From an uncultured Candidatus Saccharibacteria bacterium (GTDB lineage Bacteria; Patescibacteriota; Saccharimonadia; Saccharimonadales; Saccharimonadaceae), in the NCBI GenBank assembly GCA_937898545.1, contig CALEJV010000003.1, positions 315,340-379,339 on the forward strand: a stretch of DNA of 64,000 nt. The letters are read 5' to 3'. Every line of letters starts with the position of its first letter. Positions within the stretch are counted from its first letter, which is position 1. Below, one piece after another: positions 1-8,524 of the stretch. Made by a program: the position numbers and the translations under genes. The notes beneath the pieces were generated by a model. The model ran no database searches. It saw only the letters and a program-made list of their open reading frames with translations, and had not been told where the DNA came from.

Positions 1-786
1 CTGCTGCGCACCAAGCAGGTGACGGCGCGCCAGCTCAAGACACTCCTCATCCGCTGCGACCAAGCGGGCAACTGCGTGTGGCAGCTTTATACCAAAGACC
101 GCCTGGGGGATGTTATCAGCCCAGACGAAGCTATCACACTGCCAGCCCAGGGCGGCGAGATTATCTACTCCGACCCCCGTTCGCCAGCCAGTCGCATCAC
201 CGAGCGCTTGGCATACTTCGGTGATCCTGTCTTGCAGGATACCGTTCTTGGCGTGCCATTTCGCTACGCCACTGAGGGGTTCTTCCAGGTTAATCTGCCG
301 GTCTACGAGCAAGCCCTGCGCGACATGCAGCGGTTCACCCAGGTGCAAGATGGCACACCACAGCCCACCCTCGACCTTTATGCCGGGGTAGGGACGATTG
401 GCCTGACGATTGGCAGTGATAACGTCACGCTAGTAGAGATCAACGCCGATGCGGTGCGCGAGATGCAGCGTAATATCCACCAGCTAGGCCGCACGGGCCA
501 GGCCAAGGCTGTTCTCGCGCCCAGCGAGCAAGCGCTAGAGTACATTACTCGCGATGCGCTCATCATTCTCGACCCACCACGCGCCGGCCTCCACGTCGAT
601 GTCATTACCAAACTCCTCGCTACCCAGCCGCAGCGCATCCTCTACCTCAGTTGCAACCCCGTCACTCAAGCACGCGACGTGGCGCTTCTTGCCACGCACT
701 ATGGCATTGCCTACCACCGAGGCTATAACTTCTTCCCCCGCACGCCACACTGTGAGCATTTGGTGGTGCTTGACCGGCTTACGTAG
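1..786 (+). CDS. Class I RNA m5U methyltransferase, TrmA/RlmD family, 3' part
   Basis: The reading frame is open from base 1, so the gene starts outside the window and about 261 residues remain. The visible part is the SAM-dependent methyltransferase domain of uridine-5 RNA methyltransferases. It has the SAM loop LDLYAGVGTIGL, then LDPPRAGLH, the catalytic-cysteine motif YLSCNP, and the C-terminal FFPRTPHCEHLVVLDR, whose histidine/glutamate pair is typical of the family. Members methylate U54 of tRNA or uridines of 23S rRNA. The N-terminal TRAM and iron-sulfur regions that would separate TrmA from RlmD/RlmCD are missing, so the substrate cannot be assigned. Confidence 0.9.
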   Translation: MLRTKQVTARQLKTLLIRCDQAGNCVWQLYTKDRLGDVISPDEAITLPAQGGEIIYSDPRSPASRITERLAYFGDPVLQDTVLGVPFRYATEGFFQVNLPVYEQALRDMQRFTQVQDGTPQPTLDLYAGVGTIGLTIGSDNVTLVEINADAVREMQRNIHQLGRTGQAKAVLAPSEQALEYITRDALIILDPPRAGLHVDVITKLLATQPQRILYLSCNPVTQARDVALLATHYGIAYHRGYNFFPRTPHCEHLVVLDRLT

Positions 787-854
787 TGGCTTTATATCGC
801 GCTTATAAAAAAGCGATTCTTCATGATTCAGACATTGAGAAAGGAAATACAAAA

Positions 855-1313
855 ATGAGCGCATTCATGATACAAATGCAAGTTATCTATACAGCTCTTA
901 TGGCTGGGATGATGCTTATGTATACTATTACTTTAGGACGCTATTTTGATTATATTTTAAAACACAAGATACCTGGCGCATCTCAAAATTGGGCACTGTT
1001 TCATAATAATACTCGAGTGCAGATCTACCACACAGCTGTATTGGTTGGCCACGCAATGTTGTCGATAATTTCTCTCGCTACCAACTATACGAGAGGGCCG
1101 GCTCCACTCGTGGTTGCAGCGGCTGTTCCATTTCTCATGCTTACCACTCATATGGTAACTGGCTTTGCTAAGGCGGAATTTTTTGTCAATGGTGCGCAGC
1201 GATTGGATGATGAGAAGACAGTAAAAACATATCTTGCATGGAATATGCCACTCCATATCACATACACTCTCCTCTATGCTGTATCGGCCGCTCTTTTGCT
1301 TACATTGTTATAG
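855..1313 (+). CDS. Small four-helix membrane protein, unknown function
   Basis: This encodes 152 residues. The ATG at 855 is chosen because AAGGA lies just upstream; an in-frame GTG at 786 would overlap the preceding stop. About four hydrophobic segments are visible (roughly residues 6-28, 50-70, 78-98 and 125-150). Conserved-looking polar residues sit in the loops, for example GRYF after the first helix and FVNGAQR before the last. The topology resembles small DUF1772-like membrane proteins, but I cannot establish membership. The DNA is more AT-rich than the gene before it. Confidence 0.6.
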   Translation: MSAFMIQMQVIYTALMAGMMLMYTITLGRYFDYILKHKIPGASQNWALFHNNTRVQIYHTAVLVGHAMLSIISLATNYTRGPAPLVVAAAVPFLMLTTHMVTGFAKAEFFVNGAQRLDDEKTVKTYLAWNMPLHITYTLLYAVSAALLLTLL

Positions 1314-1398
1314 GTCTGAATCGCTAAGGATCACGAGGAAATGAGAGAATATTTATCTTAGTTGTACATAGCGGGGTAATGAGGCTATAATAAGTTTT

Positions 1399-1916
1399 AT
1401 GCGACGCTCTACTCGAAGAAAGATCATTATCGTTGGGGTTCCCTTATGACGTATAGTGCTATTACGTACGGTCTTCCCTATCTGCTTTTGGATGCACCGT
1501 TCGCACGGGTTAATGCAACTGAGACGCTCAAGGAGCGCTTTTCTCGCGAGTATACGCAATCGCTCGATGTCAAATATAGCAAGGGGTCGCCTCAACTCAG
1601 CCGCGAAAGCCCAAGTGGCACAGTACTTGGCTACGTCACAGACACGAAGACACGCCAGAAGCTGCTCCAAGCTCAGCCCTTTGCCGATTGCTCTGGTGGC
1701 TGCTCGTCGTGGCAGCCGTATAGTGAGTATGGCAAAACATCACCACTGCTTGGTATTGAGCAAAATCTACCGCCCGACTCACACAACATTCTTCGTACGG
1801 CAACAGGAGGGGGAGGTCAGTGTGTTGCTCGCTACCATCCAGATTCGCACGGTGAGATATTCTGCTTGTCGCCTTCGACAGGGGCGTTTGCGTATAGGTA
1901 TGATGGTGCATCGTAG
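1399..1916 (+). pseudogene. Hypothetical exported protein, possibly frameshifted
   Basis: A promoter (TTGTAC 1362-1367, 18-base spacer, TATAAT 1386-1391) stands 7 bases before an ATG at 1399. That ATG opens MRRSTRRKIIIVGVPL, which looks like the basic and hydrophobic start of a signal sequence, but it stops at 1447-1449. The frame from ATG 1446 overlaps this stop and runs to 1916 (156 aa); it begins with a further hydrophobic run and contains CSGGCSSW and a glycine-rich TGGGGQC. A single-base shift around 1435-1446 would join the two into one exported protein. Either a frameshift or sequencing error broke the gene, or only the 1446-1916 frame is used. No family recognised. Confidence 0.4.
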
Positions 1917-2125
1917 GGACGTGACATCCTGATTTCTATCAACTCCCGCCTCACTCTCCACACCCACGTCATCGCCGTCGTCCATCTCAGCGTCAGCGAG
2001 AGCGTCTTGGGCACCGTCGACACTCTCGGCTACGACTGTCTGATCAGCCATATCCGACTCATCGCCAGAAAGAAAATCGGGGTCAAGTTCCCCGTTGTCT
2101 TCCTCGCTGGCTACATCCTCTCTGG

Positions 2126-2287
2126 CTATGGCTGTGGCGCGGGAGGAGTGTGTGAAGGCGCGCGTGCATGTCGCTGCCGGTACGTACCAGGCGCACAGTA
2201 GGTGATAACTACGCCGGTCACGATACCGGCAACGTAGATCGCGCTGATGATGAGAATGAGGGCATACATCCGGTTAGCTCGTTTCAT
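2126..2287 (-). CDS. Small single-helix membrane protein, possibly the 5' part of a broken gene
   Basis: Reading right to left from 2287, this encodes 53 residues: basic start MKRANR, one membrane helix (about residues 8-30), then a proline-rich tail. It stops at a TAG at 2126-2128. A different minus frame continues from there with a strongly acidic stretch (2125 down to about 1920; for example DMADQTVVAESVDGAQDAL and EMDDGDDVGVESEAG). Joining the two by one shift would give a membrane-anchored protein with an acidic tail, an arrangement that makes biological sense. The evidence is composition only. Confidence 0.4.
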   Translation of the reverse strand: MKRANRMYALILIISAIYVAGIVTGVVITYCAPGTYRQRHARAPSHTPPAPQP

Positions 2288-2336
2288 GGTTTGGGCGGTT
2301 TAGTTAGCAGGGATTCATTATTTCTTGCCTGCTTTT

Positions 2337-2418
2337 AGATTTACCAAATAGTACTAAATCAACTACACCCATCTATTCTTTTAGTAGTCGATGATGCGTT
2401 ACATTTAAGTAAATCAAA
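2337..2418 (+). promoter_or_regulatory. Putative operator repeats upstream of the XRE/ABC module
   Basis: Two inverted repeats with the same half-site lie upstream of the regulator gene: GATTTA-N11-TAAATC near 2337-2359 and ATTTA-AG-TAAATC near 2404-2416. Upstream inverted repeats fit autoregulation by the XRE-type protein encoded at 2564. This is sequence observation plus inference. Confidence 0.4.
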
Positions 2419-2563
2419 TATGATACCGCAAGTTGTCATTATTTATTCAAGGAAACCAGTTTTCAACAAAAAAGCAACCGAAAGGTGGTTGAATCCTTTG
2501 CCTCTTCTGCCTATTATTAATACATGCTTGATTTGCAATATTTTTAATAATGATGAGGTATAT

Positions 2564-3535
2564 ATGAGATTTTGCGATAACCTACAGCACTTACGCACGA
2601 CTCACAATATGACTCAGGAGCAACTAGCAATGCGTCTTGGTGTCAGCAGACAAGCTGTTTCTAAGTGGGAATCAGTGCATGCCTACCCTGAAATGGACAA
2701 ATTACTCATGATTTGTACCTTGTTCGATTGTCAACTTGACGATCTTGTGAGGGGAGATCTGACCCGTCACCACATCAATAAGGCTATACGTATCCCTCAA
2801 GGACAGATACCACAGGATATTACAGACTATGATAAGGCCATGCGTACTTACGCGTTGAGGCTGCCAATAGGAATTTCAATTATGCTTTTTGGCGCATCTC
2901 TAACAATTTTGTGGATTGTTCTTTCTGCGGTATTAGAAAATAAACTTTCAGACTATACTGCTGTGGTATTGTGTGTTGGGACGATGGTAGGAATTGCCTT
3001 TATTGCATCAGCAGTATATACCCGCAATGGATTCCAAAAAGCACACCCGTTTGTTGAAGATTTTTACACTGCAAAACAAAGAGACAAGGCAAGGACAGCA
3101 ATGTCTCACGCAGTTATTCTTGGATTTATCTTGGTAGTTACTGGTGTACTGACTACTATTTTTCTTCATCACGTTACGCTATTAGCATGGGCGGTATTCT
3201 TGTCTTTTCTTGCTGTTTCTGTCTTTTACGTTTTGCACAGATATTTCCTGTGGCGACGAATGGACATAGAAAAATATAACCAAAGATCTTTTAGTTTAAT
3301 GACAGAGCAAGAAATTAACGCACTTGACGACATTGAGTTACAGAAAGCTGCTCGCAAAGCAAAATACAAACGCAATGTTTGCATGATCATCATGTATCTG
3401 GCAACTATTATCAGTTTATGTCTTTTATTTATTCCTCAATTCGGCGCCTATCGGTGGTTCTGGCTAGCTTGGGTAGTTGGTGGTATTTTATGCGCAGCAA
3501 CAAATTTATACATTGATATAAGGAGAGAAAAGTAA
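2564..3535 (+). CDS. XRE-family HTH regulator fused to a multi-helix membrane domain
   Basis: This encodes 323 residues from ATG 2564, preceded by GATGAGG as ribosome-binding site; the frame is open earlier, but the HTH begins right after this ATG. Residues about 1-65 are a Cro/C1-type helix-turn-helix (MTQEQLAMRLGVSRQAVSKWE). A linker follows, then membrane segments near residues 100-150, 180-230 and 290-320. Such membrane-bound XRE regulators usually sense envelope stress or peptides and control a neighbouring ABC transporter. Its stop overlaps the start of the ATPase gene by one base (TAATG), so the three genes form an operon. The region is AT-rich compared with its neighbours. Confidence 0.8.
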   Translation: MRFCDNLQHLRTTHNMTQEQLAMRLGVSRQAVSKWESVHAYPEMDKLLMICTLFDCQLDDLVRGDLTRHHINKAIRIPQGQIPQDITDYDKAMRTYALRLPIGISIMLFGASLTILWIVLSAVLENKLSDYTAVVLCVGTMVGIAFIASAVYTRNGFQKAHPFVEDFYTAKQRDKARTAMSHAVILGFILVVTGVLTTIFLHHVTLLAWAVFLSFLAVSVFYVLHRYFLWRRMDIEKYNQRSFSLMTEQEINALDDIELQKAARKAKYKRNVCMIIMYLATIISLCLLFIPQFGAYRWFWLAWVVGGILCAATNLYIDIRREK

Positions 3536-4260
3536 TGGAAGCAATCATTGCACAGAATATAACTAAGTCCTTCTGTAGCGGCCAAGGAAGCAACACAAAA
3601 ATAACAAAGGTGTTAAAAGGAATCAGTATTACTATTAATCTAGGTGAAATGGTTAGTATTGTTGGGTCGAGTGGATCAGGTAAATCAACCTTACTGTACT
3701 GTCTTTCTGGTCTGGAGACTGCCGACAGTGGTTCTATCAAGATAATGGGTAAGCAACTCGTGCATGCAGACCGAAATTCACTTTTTAGAATCCGAAGAGA
3801 CCACATAGGATTTATCTTTCAATCCTACAATCTTATCCCTTCGCTCAATGTATTTGAAAATGTATCTCTCCCGGCACGCTTGGCAGGGCATGCCATAAAC
3901 ACACAGCAAATAAATAATGTCTTAGCTAGTATCGGGCTCGATGGTCGAGGAAAGGATCGCCCAACTGATATGTCTGGAGGAGAACAGCAGCGCGTAGCTA
4001 TCGCAAGAACACTGGCAGATAGCTCTGATATTATTTTTGCTGATGAACCTACTGGAGCACTTGATACAGAAAACGGAAGAGAAGTATTGAAGATGCTAAG
4101 GAGTATAGGTAATAACTCCAAGCGAGCCGTAGTAATGGTCACTCACAATCTAGAAGCTGCCGCCCTTGCCGATCGTGTTCTAGTATTAAAGGATGGTGTA
4201 ATTATTCGAGAGCTCACTTCTTGTACAGCTGCTCAAATTTTGACAGTGATGGAGGGTTAA
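3535..4260 (+). CDS. ABC transporter ATP-binding protein, MacB/LolD type
   Basis: This encodes 241 residues with a complete nucleotide-binding domain: Walker A GSSGSGKST (about residues 43-51), Q-loop FIFQSYNLIP, signature MSGGEQQRVAIART, Walker B IIFADEPTGAL and switch histidine in VMVTHN. The SYNLIPSLNVFENV segment and the length are typical of MacB/LolD-like ATPases that pair with FtsX-type permeases and move lipoproteins or peptides, or act as mechanotransducers against antimicrobial peptides. It is translationally coupled to the regulator before it and to the permease one base later. Confidence 0.92.
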   Translation: MEAIIAQNITKSFCSGQGSNTKITKVLKGISITINLGEMVSIVGSSGSGKSTLLYCLSGLETADSGSIKIMGKQLVHADRNSLFRIRRDHIGFIFQSYNLIPSLNVFENVSLPARLAGHAINTQQINNVLASIGLDGRGKDRPTDMSGGEQQRVAIARTLADSSDIIFADEPTGALDTENGREVLKMLRSIGNNSKRAVVMVTHNLEAAALADRVLVLKDGVIIRELTSCTAAQILTVMEG

Positions 4261-4261
4261 A

Positions 4262-5590
4262 ATGTTGAAACTTATATTCTCTGATTTGAAAACCAATAAG
4301 GCAACATGGCTCGGTGCGTTTTTTGTCGCAATAACTTGTGGATACATCGGAGGCTGGGTAATTTCCATTCTCGGGACTGCTCAGTTCTATGTTGGTGCTG
4401 TGTATAAAAATATTAACCAAGCAGGAACAATACTATTTCTATTTTCTATTGTTGCAGGACTCGCTGTGATCTCTGCAGTAGCTAAGCTTACAGTAGATGC
4501 ACAAAGAAAATCTTACGCCCTATGGCAGTTAGTAAACGTTAGTCCCCGCAAGGTCATTATGGTTGTTCTTGCTCAGCTGTTTGTTGTTGCCATTTTAGGG
4601 GCAATATGCGGGACATTATTATCAGGAATAAGCTTCGTTCCATTATTTCCTTTGGTATTTAGTGCAAGAAAGATCTTCGAAGAGGTCATACCACGAGTTG
4701 ATCTATCTTCAATGCCTATAGTTTGGTTAGGGGTTGCATGCATTTTTCTGTTCGGAGGGCTCAAAGCAGCACGGACCGCAGGTCGTACCACTCCACTACA
4801 AGCCTTAACTTCCCAGCCATTAAAAAAGCTTGACATGACATGGACTCGGCTTTTGCTTTTTGCTGTTTTATTGACTATCACGGTTTGGTTTTCATATTCC
4901 ATTATCGTAGATGGCCCAAATAACGGGATGGATCGGTCAATTTACCTACCAATTTTGCTTGTTGGGACACTTGTTCCTATTGCTCCTGTGCTTTTTTTAC
5001 TTTTCATGAGGATATGGACGTTGCTTGTTCCGCAACGTTGTGTTGTGTGGTTTTTGGCAAGGCGTATAGCACTGTACAATTTTTCTCTTAGTACTTCCGT
5101 ACAGACCCCCATTATGGTTGGGTTTGGTATGGTAGCTGGTATTTTAACCATTATCAACACGATGAAACACTATGCTACGGATATCGGGATCACCAATTTT
5201 AATGGCCTTGATTTGACTTCAACTATTCTTGCTATGGGCGGGCCGATTCTCCTTTCTGCAGTAGGAGCTGCAGCGAGCATTGGTATGACTGCACGTTCTC
5301 GGACCAGTGATGTGAAACTACTTGCAATCAGTGGCGCGTGTCCACGCACGTTGATCCTGGCTGCTATTTGCGAAACTTTTATTCATTCGGCAAATGCTAC
5401 TTTTGTTGGTATTATCGCCGTTGCTGCTTCAAATTATATTGTATCCAAAGGGCTTATGATACTGCCTTTTGTGGATATAACGATCACCGATGGCTTGATA
5501 GTTTCCCTCCTCGGCTTTATTATGATTGCGATAACCGTCCTTACTCCTACATTGTTCGCTCTTTCGCGTAAGGATGTTATTCAGGCATAA
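4262..5590 (+). CDS. ABC transporter permease, FtsX-like
   Basis: This encodes 442 residues beginning one base after the ATPase stop. There is an N-terminal membrane helix (about residues 15-40), a block of helices at about 55-80, 100-130 and 155-170, and a second FtsX-like set at about 200-260 and 320-430. It ends ALSRKDVIQA, typical of these permeases. It forms the membrane half of the transporter with the preceding ATPase. The substrate is unknown; the linked XRE sensor suggests export of, or resistance to, a peptide. Base composition matches the two upstream genes. Confidence 0.85.
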   Translation: MLKLIFSDLKTNKATWLGAFFVAITCGYIGGWVISILGTAQFYVGAVYKNINQAGTILFLFSIVAGLAVISAVAKLTVDAQRKSYALWQLVNVSPRKVIMVVLAQLFVVAILGAICGTLLSGISFVPLFPLVFSARKIFEEVIPRVDLSSMPIVWLGVACIFLFGGLKAARTAGRTTPLQALTSQPLKKLDMTWTRLLLFAVLLTITVWFSYSIIVDGPNNGMDRSIYLPILLVGTLVPIAPVLFLLFMRIWTLLVPQRCVVWFLARRIALYNFSLSTSVQTPIMVGFGMVAGILTIINTMKHYATDIGITNFNGLDLTSTILAMGGPILLSAVGAAASIGMTARSRTSDVKLLAISGACPRTLILAAICETFIHSANATFVGIIAVAASNYIVSKGLMILPFVDITITDGLIVSLLGFIMIAITVLTPTLFALSRKDVIQA

Positions 5591-5637
5591 TACATTGACT
5601 AATATAAACTCCAGAAACAGAATTGCTGCGATCGAAC

Positions 5638-7959
5638 TTATTCGGTGCGGGACGCCACTGCAAAGCGCTGGCCCACACGCCACGCCCACCACCATTGCAG
5701 TATGGTTACTGGAATAATAATGGCAATGCCGGGCCAGAGCAGGAGTAGGTTTGGCGGGGTAAAATCGAAGAACTCACGGAGCGGGCCAACACCAAAACTC
5801 ACTACTGTTACAAGCAATACAGCAAGCATATACAGCATACGCGCAAGATGGGCCCGCTTATCGAGCTGGACACCAAGCATGCGACCAGCCAAAAATACCA
5901 GATACACGCCGTAGAAGGTTGCTACCAGCACTGTCATCGTTGCTACCTCGCCAAGGCGATCTGGGTAGAATGTGCGGCCAAGCCAATACACACTAGCCAC
6001 CGCTACCCCTGTGAGCACCGCAATTGGCGCCACCGCCAGCAGGGTGTCGTGCCAAAAGCGCCGGGGGTCAATCCGGTGCCGCGGTGAGGGCGGAAAGAGC
6101 GTCCACATAATGGTCGGCATCGTCACGAGGAAGATATTCATAAAGGTAAGGTGGCGCGGCGCATATGGGTACATAATGCCGATGGTGAGAGTAATGGCTA
6201 GCAGCACCACACCATAGATAATTTTATGAAAGAAGAGCACGCCAATGAGCTCAATGGCCTGCATGATGCGATTGCCTAGCTGCATCCCCAATGGCAATGA
6301 CGTGAAGGAGTTGTTGAGCAAGATGATATCTGCCACGCGCCGACTGGCTGGAGCGCCAGCGTACATGGCGACGCCAAGGTCGGCTCGCTTGAGTGCCAAG
6401 GCATCATTGACGCCATCGCCCACCATGCCAGTGAATCGCCCTTGCTCTGAGAAGTGCGCGATGAGCCGTTCCTTTTGCTCGGGTAAGACGCGGGCAAAGA
6501 TTGTGTGGGTGTCGGCCGCCTGGGCAAACGCTGCATCATCGAGCTGGGCAAGCTCTGCCCCGGTGATGGCCGCCTCGGGCTGGTGAATCCCTGCTGCCTT
6601 GGCAATGTAGCTGACCGTCCGCGGGTTGTCTCCACTAATAACGCGAATCGTTACTCCTTGGCCTTGCAAAAACCGCACCGTATCGACCACGCCATGGCGC
6701 AGGCTATTGCGCAGGACGATTGCCCCCAGCGGCTGACCCGAGCCAGCGGCGAGCTGCTTAAGTGGCACGCTGCTGTTGGCAAAGCGGGCAAGCAGGAGGA
6801 CACGCAGGCCGTCATTTGCCCAGGCGTCGATTTGGGCTTGCTGGGCTGGTGAGAGCGGGGCAAGCCGCGCCACAAACTCTGGTGCACCTAGCATCAGCGT
6901 CTGCATTGAGCCAGCAATCTCGGCCCGCACCCCCGCCATTTTCCGGCTCGATGAGAATGCCATCACCTCTTGGACGTGGGCGGTGGGTGCCTGGTGCGCG
7001 GCAAGAATTGCCTGGCCAGTCGCATTACCACCACTGGTTTCGTGCGCAACCAGGGCAGCGTAGCGGGCGAGTTGTTCATCACTGGTCGATACATCGAATG
7101 ACGCAGCGTGCTCGAAGATAACGTCATCGCTTGTCAAGGTGCCCGTTTTGTCTACGCAGAGCACGCCAAGCAGTGCCATTGCTTCAATCGCCGAGAGCTT
7201 CTGCGGCAAGACCTTAGCCTGAGCCAGGCGCAGCGAGCCAAAGGCAAGCAGGAGCGAACTCGCCAGGAGCAGCCCCTCCGGCACGACTGTGATCGCTGCG
7301 GTAATAATCGTCTTGAGGATGCTGACCGCCTGCAGCCCCGCAATATGGTAGCGCGCGAAGATAAGCAGTGCTAATACCACTGCACCATAGGTTAAGACGG
7401 TAATAGCTCGCTGGATAGCCCGCTGGAGCGGCGTGGGCTGCGGTGCATACTGCTTAAGTACGGTACTGATTGCACCAGCCTTGGTGGCGCTACCAACTGC
7501 CGTGACGCGAGCGTGGGCTGTACCCGCTACTACTGTTGTGGCTGCATAGATAGTATCGCCAGGTGCTTTGTCTACCGCGGCAGATTCACCCGTGAGCATG
7601 CTCTCGTTTACTTCAAGGCCTTTTGCGTCGAGCACAACGCCGTCGGCGGGTAGCTCATCACCGCTGTGCAGTATCAATTCATCACCAATTTGGAGCGCAT
7701 CATAGAGTACCTCAATGGTAGTGCCGTCGGCCTGGACAACGCGGGCACGTGGGGCGCTCATGAGCTCGAGCTTACGCAGAGCGCGCTTGGCCCGAATCTC
7801 CTGCACGGCACCGATGAGCGAATTAACCATAATCACAAATGATATAAACCAGGCGTCGCGATATTCCCGCACATAGACCAGCGCCATAGCAAGAAGCAAA
7901 ATCGCCAGCACGATGGGCGAGGCAAAGTTGCGCCGGATGATTGCTAGATAATCCTTCAT
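5638..7959 (-). CDS. Cation-translocating P-type ATPase
   Basis: This encodes 773 residues. It has actuator-domain LTGES (about 122-126), a helix with VVPEGLLL (about 225-232), phosphorylation motif DKTGTLT with Asp about 270, and the hinge GDGVND in the P domain. These are established P-type ATPase motifs; PEGL in the fourth helix points to a P2-like cation pump rather than a CPx heavy-metal pump, and no N-terminal metal-binding domain is present. The ion (Ca2+, Mg2+ or K+/Na+) cannot be decided. AGGAGAGG precedes the ATG at 7959, and the upstream gene stops five bases earlier, so they are co-transcribed. Confidence 0.9.
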   Translation of the reverse strand: MKDYLAIIRRNFASPIVLAILLLAMALVYVREYRDAWFISFVIMVNSLIGAVQEIRAKRALRKLELMSAPRARVVQADGTTIEVLYDALQIGDELILHSGDELPADGVVLDAKGLEVNESMLTGESAAVDKAPGDTIYAATTVVAGTAHARVTAVGSATKAGAISTVLKQYAPQPTPLQRAIQRAITVLTYGAVVLALLIFARYHIAGLQAVSILKTIITAAITVVPEGLLLASSLLLAFGSLRLAQAKVLPQKLSAIEAMALLGVLCVDKTGTLTSDDVIFEHAASFDVSTSDEQLARYAALVAHETSGGNATGQAILAAHQAPTAHVQEVMAFSSSRKMAGVRAEIAGSMQTLMLGAPEFVARLAPLSPAQQAQIDAWANDGLRVLLLARFANSSVPLKQLAAGSGQPLGAIVLRNSLRHGVVDTVRFLQGQGVTIRVISGDNPRTVSYIAKAAGIHQPEAAITGAELAQLDDAAFAQAADTHTIFARVLPEQKERLIAHFSEQGRFTGMVGDGVNDALALKRADLGVAMYAGAPASRRVADIILLNNSFTSLPLGMQLGNRIMQAIELIGVLFFHKIIYGVVLLAITLTIGIMYPYAPRHLTFMNIFLVTMPTIMWTLFPPSPRHRIDPRRFWHDTLLAVAPIAVLTGVAVASVYWLGRTFYPDRLGEVATMTVLVATFYGVYLVFLAGRMLGVQLDKRAHLARMLYMLAVLLVTVVSFGVGPLREFFDFTPPNLLLLWPGIAIIIPVTILQWWWAWRVGQRFAVASRTE

Positions 7960-7963
7960 ATCG

Positions 7964-8455
7964 TTATTTTACCTCTCCTCGATGATACTGACACTTCGCG
8001 GCAACCCGCCAGCCACTGCGCGCGTCGCTGTCTGCTTGGTAGATGTGGCCGTCCTTCACCTCATCAACGAGAATGAGGGCTGGGTTGTATGGCGCAAGCG
8101 TGCGATAGTACATAATGTCGCGATCGGTGATGCGCCCAAATCCGGGGAAGATTTCGCGAAATTTCTGCCGGCCAAATTCATCAAAATACTCTGGCTGACC
8201 GCGGGGTGGAAAGAATGTCTCAGCGCGCAGGCCAATTCGCACAGCGATCTTCTTGATATCGCCAAGCAGAAGGCGCGATGGCCCATAGACCAAGCAATAG
8301 AGCTGGCCGTCTGTCGCAAAAAACACCGATGCCTTGGCGGCAAGCCCCGCGGCAATATTGCGCGCCACTACGCGATCGATCACTAGCTGCACGCCAAAGC
8401 GCGCGGCGAGAGCCTTTTGCACATATGCGACATCCATGTGGTTACCAAAGTCCAT
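7964..8455 (-). CDS. Conserved-looking hypothetical protein, 163 aa
   Basis: A soluble protein of about 163 residues with no signal peptide or membrane helix, and no family I recognise. Features: an N-terminal helix with ALAARFGVQLVIDRVVARN, and a middle segment VFFATDGQLYCLVYGPSRLL that looks like a beta core. TATAAT (plus 8463-8468) lies 7 bases before the start codon, so the mRNA would be leaderless. It is probably co-transcribed with the P-type ATPase. An in-frame ATG six codons later is an alternative start. Confidence 0.7.
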   Translation of the reverse strand: MDFGNHMDVAYVQKALAARFGVQLVIDRVVARNIAAGLAAKASVFFATDGQLYCLVYGPSRLLLGDIKKIAVRIGLRAETFFPPRGQPEYFDEFGRQKFREIFPGFGRITDRDIMYYRTLAPYNPALILVDEVKDGHIYQADSDARSGWRVAAKCQYHRGEVK

Positions 8456-8462
8456 GATGGAT

Positions 8463-8524
8463 ATTATACCGGAATCTTGGCCTGGCCGCTAGAGTCGAGG
8501 CGGTGAGTGTGCGATAATGGAGAC
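8463..8524. promoter_or_regulatory. Divergent promoter region with two leaderless starts
   Basis: Within 70 bases two -10 boxes face outward: TATAAT on the minus strand (plus 8463-8468), 7 bases from the start of the gene at 8455, and GATAAT on the plus strand (8513-8518), 6 bases from ATG 8525. Both transcripts would begin at or next to the start codon. Confidence 0.6.

Noticed and set aside
8507..8524. GTG 8507 as start of the helicase gene
   Set aside because: It lies upstream of or within the GATAAT promoter box; ATG 8525 matches the leaderless pattern of the genome.
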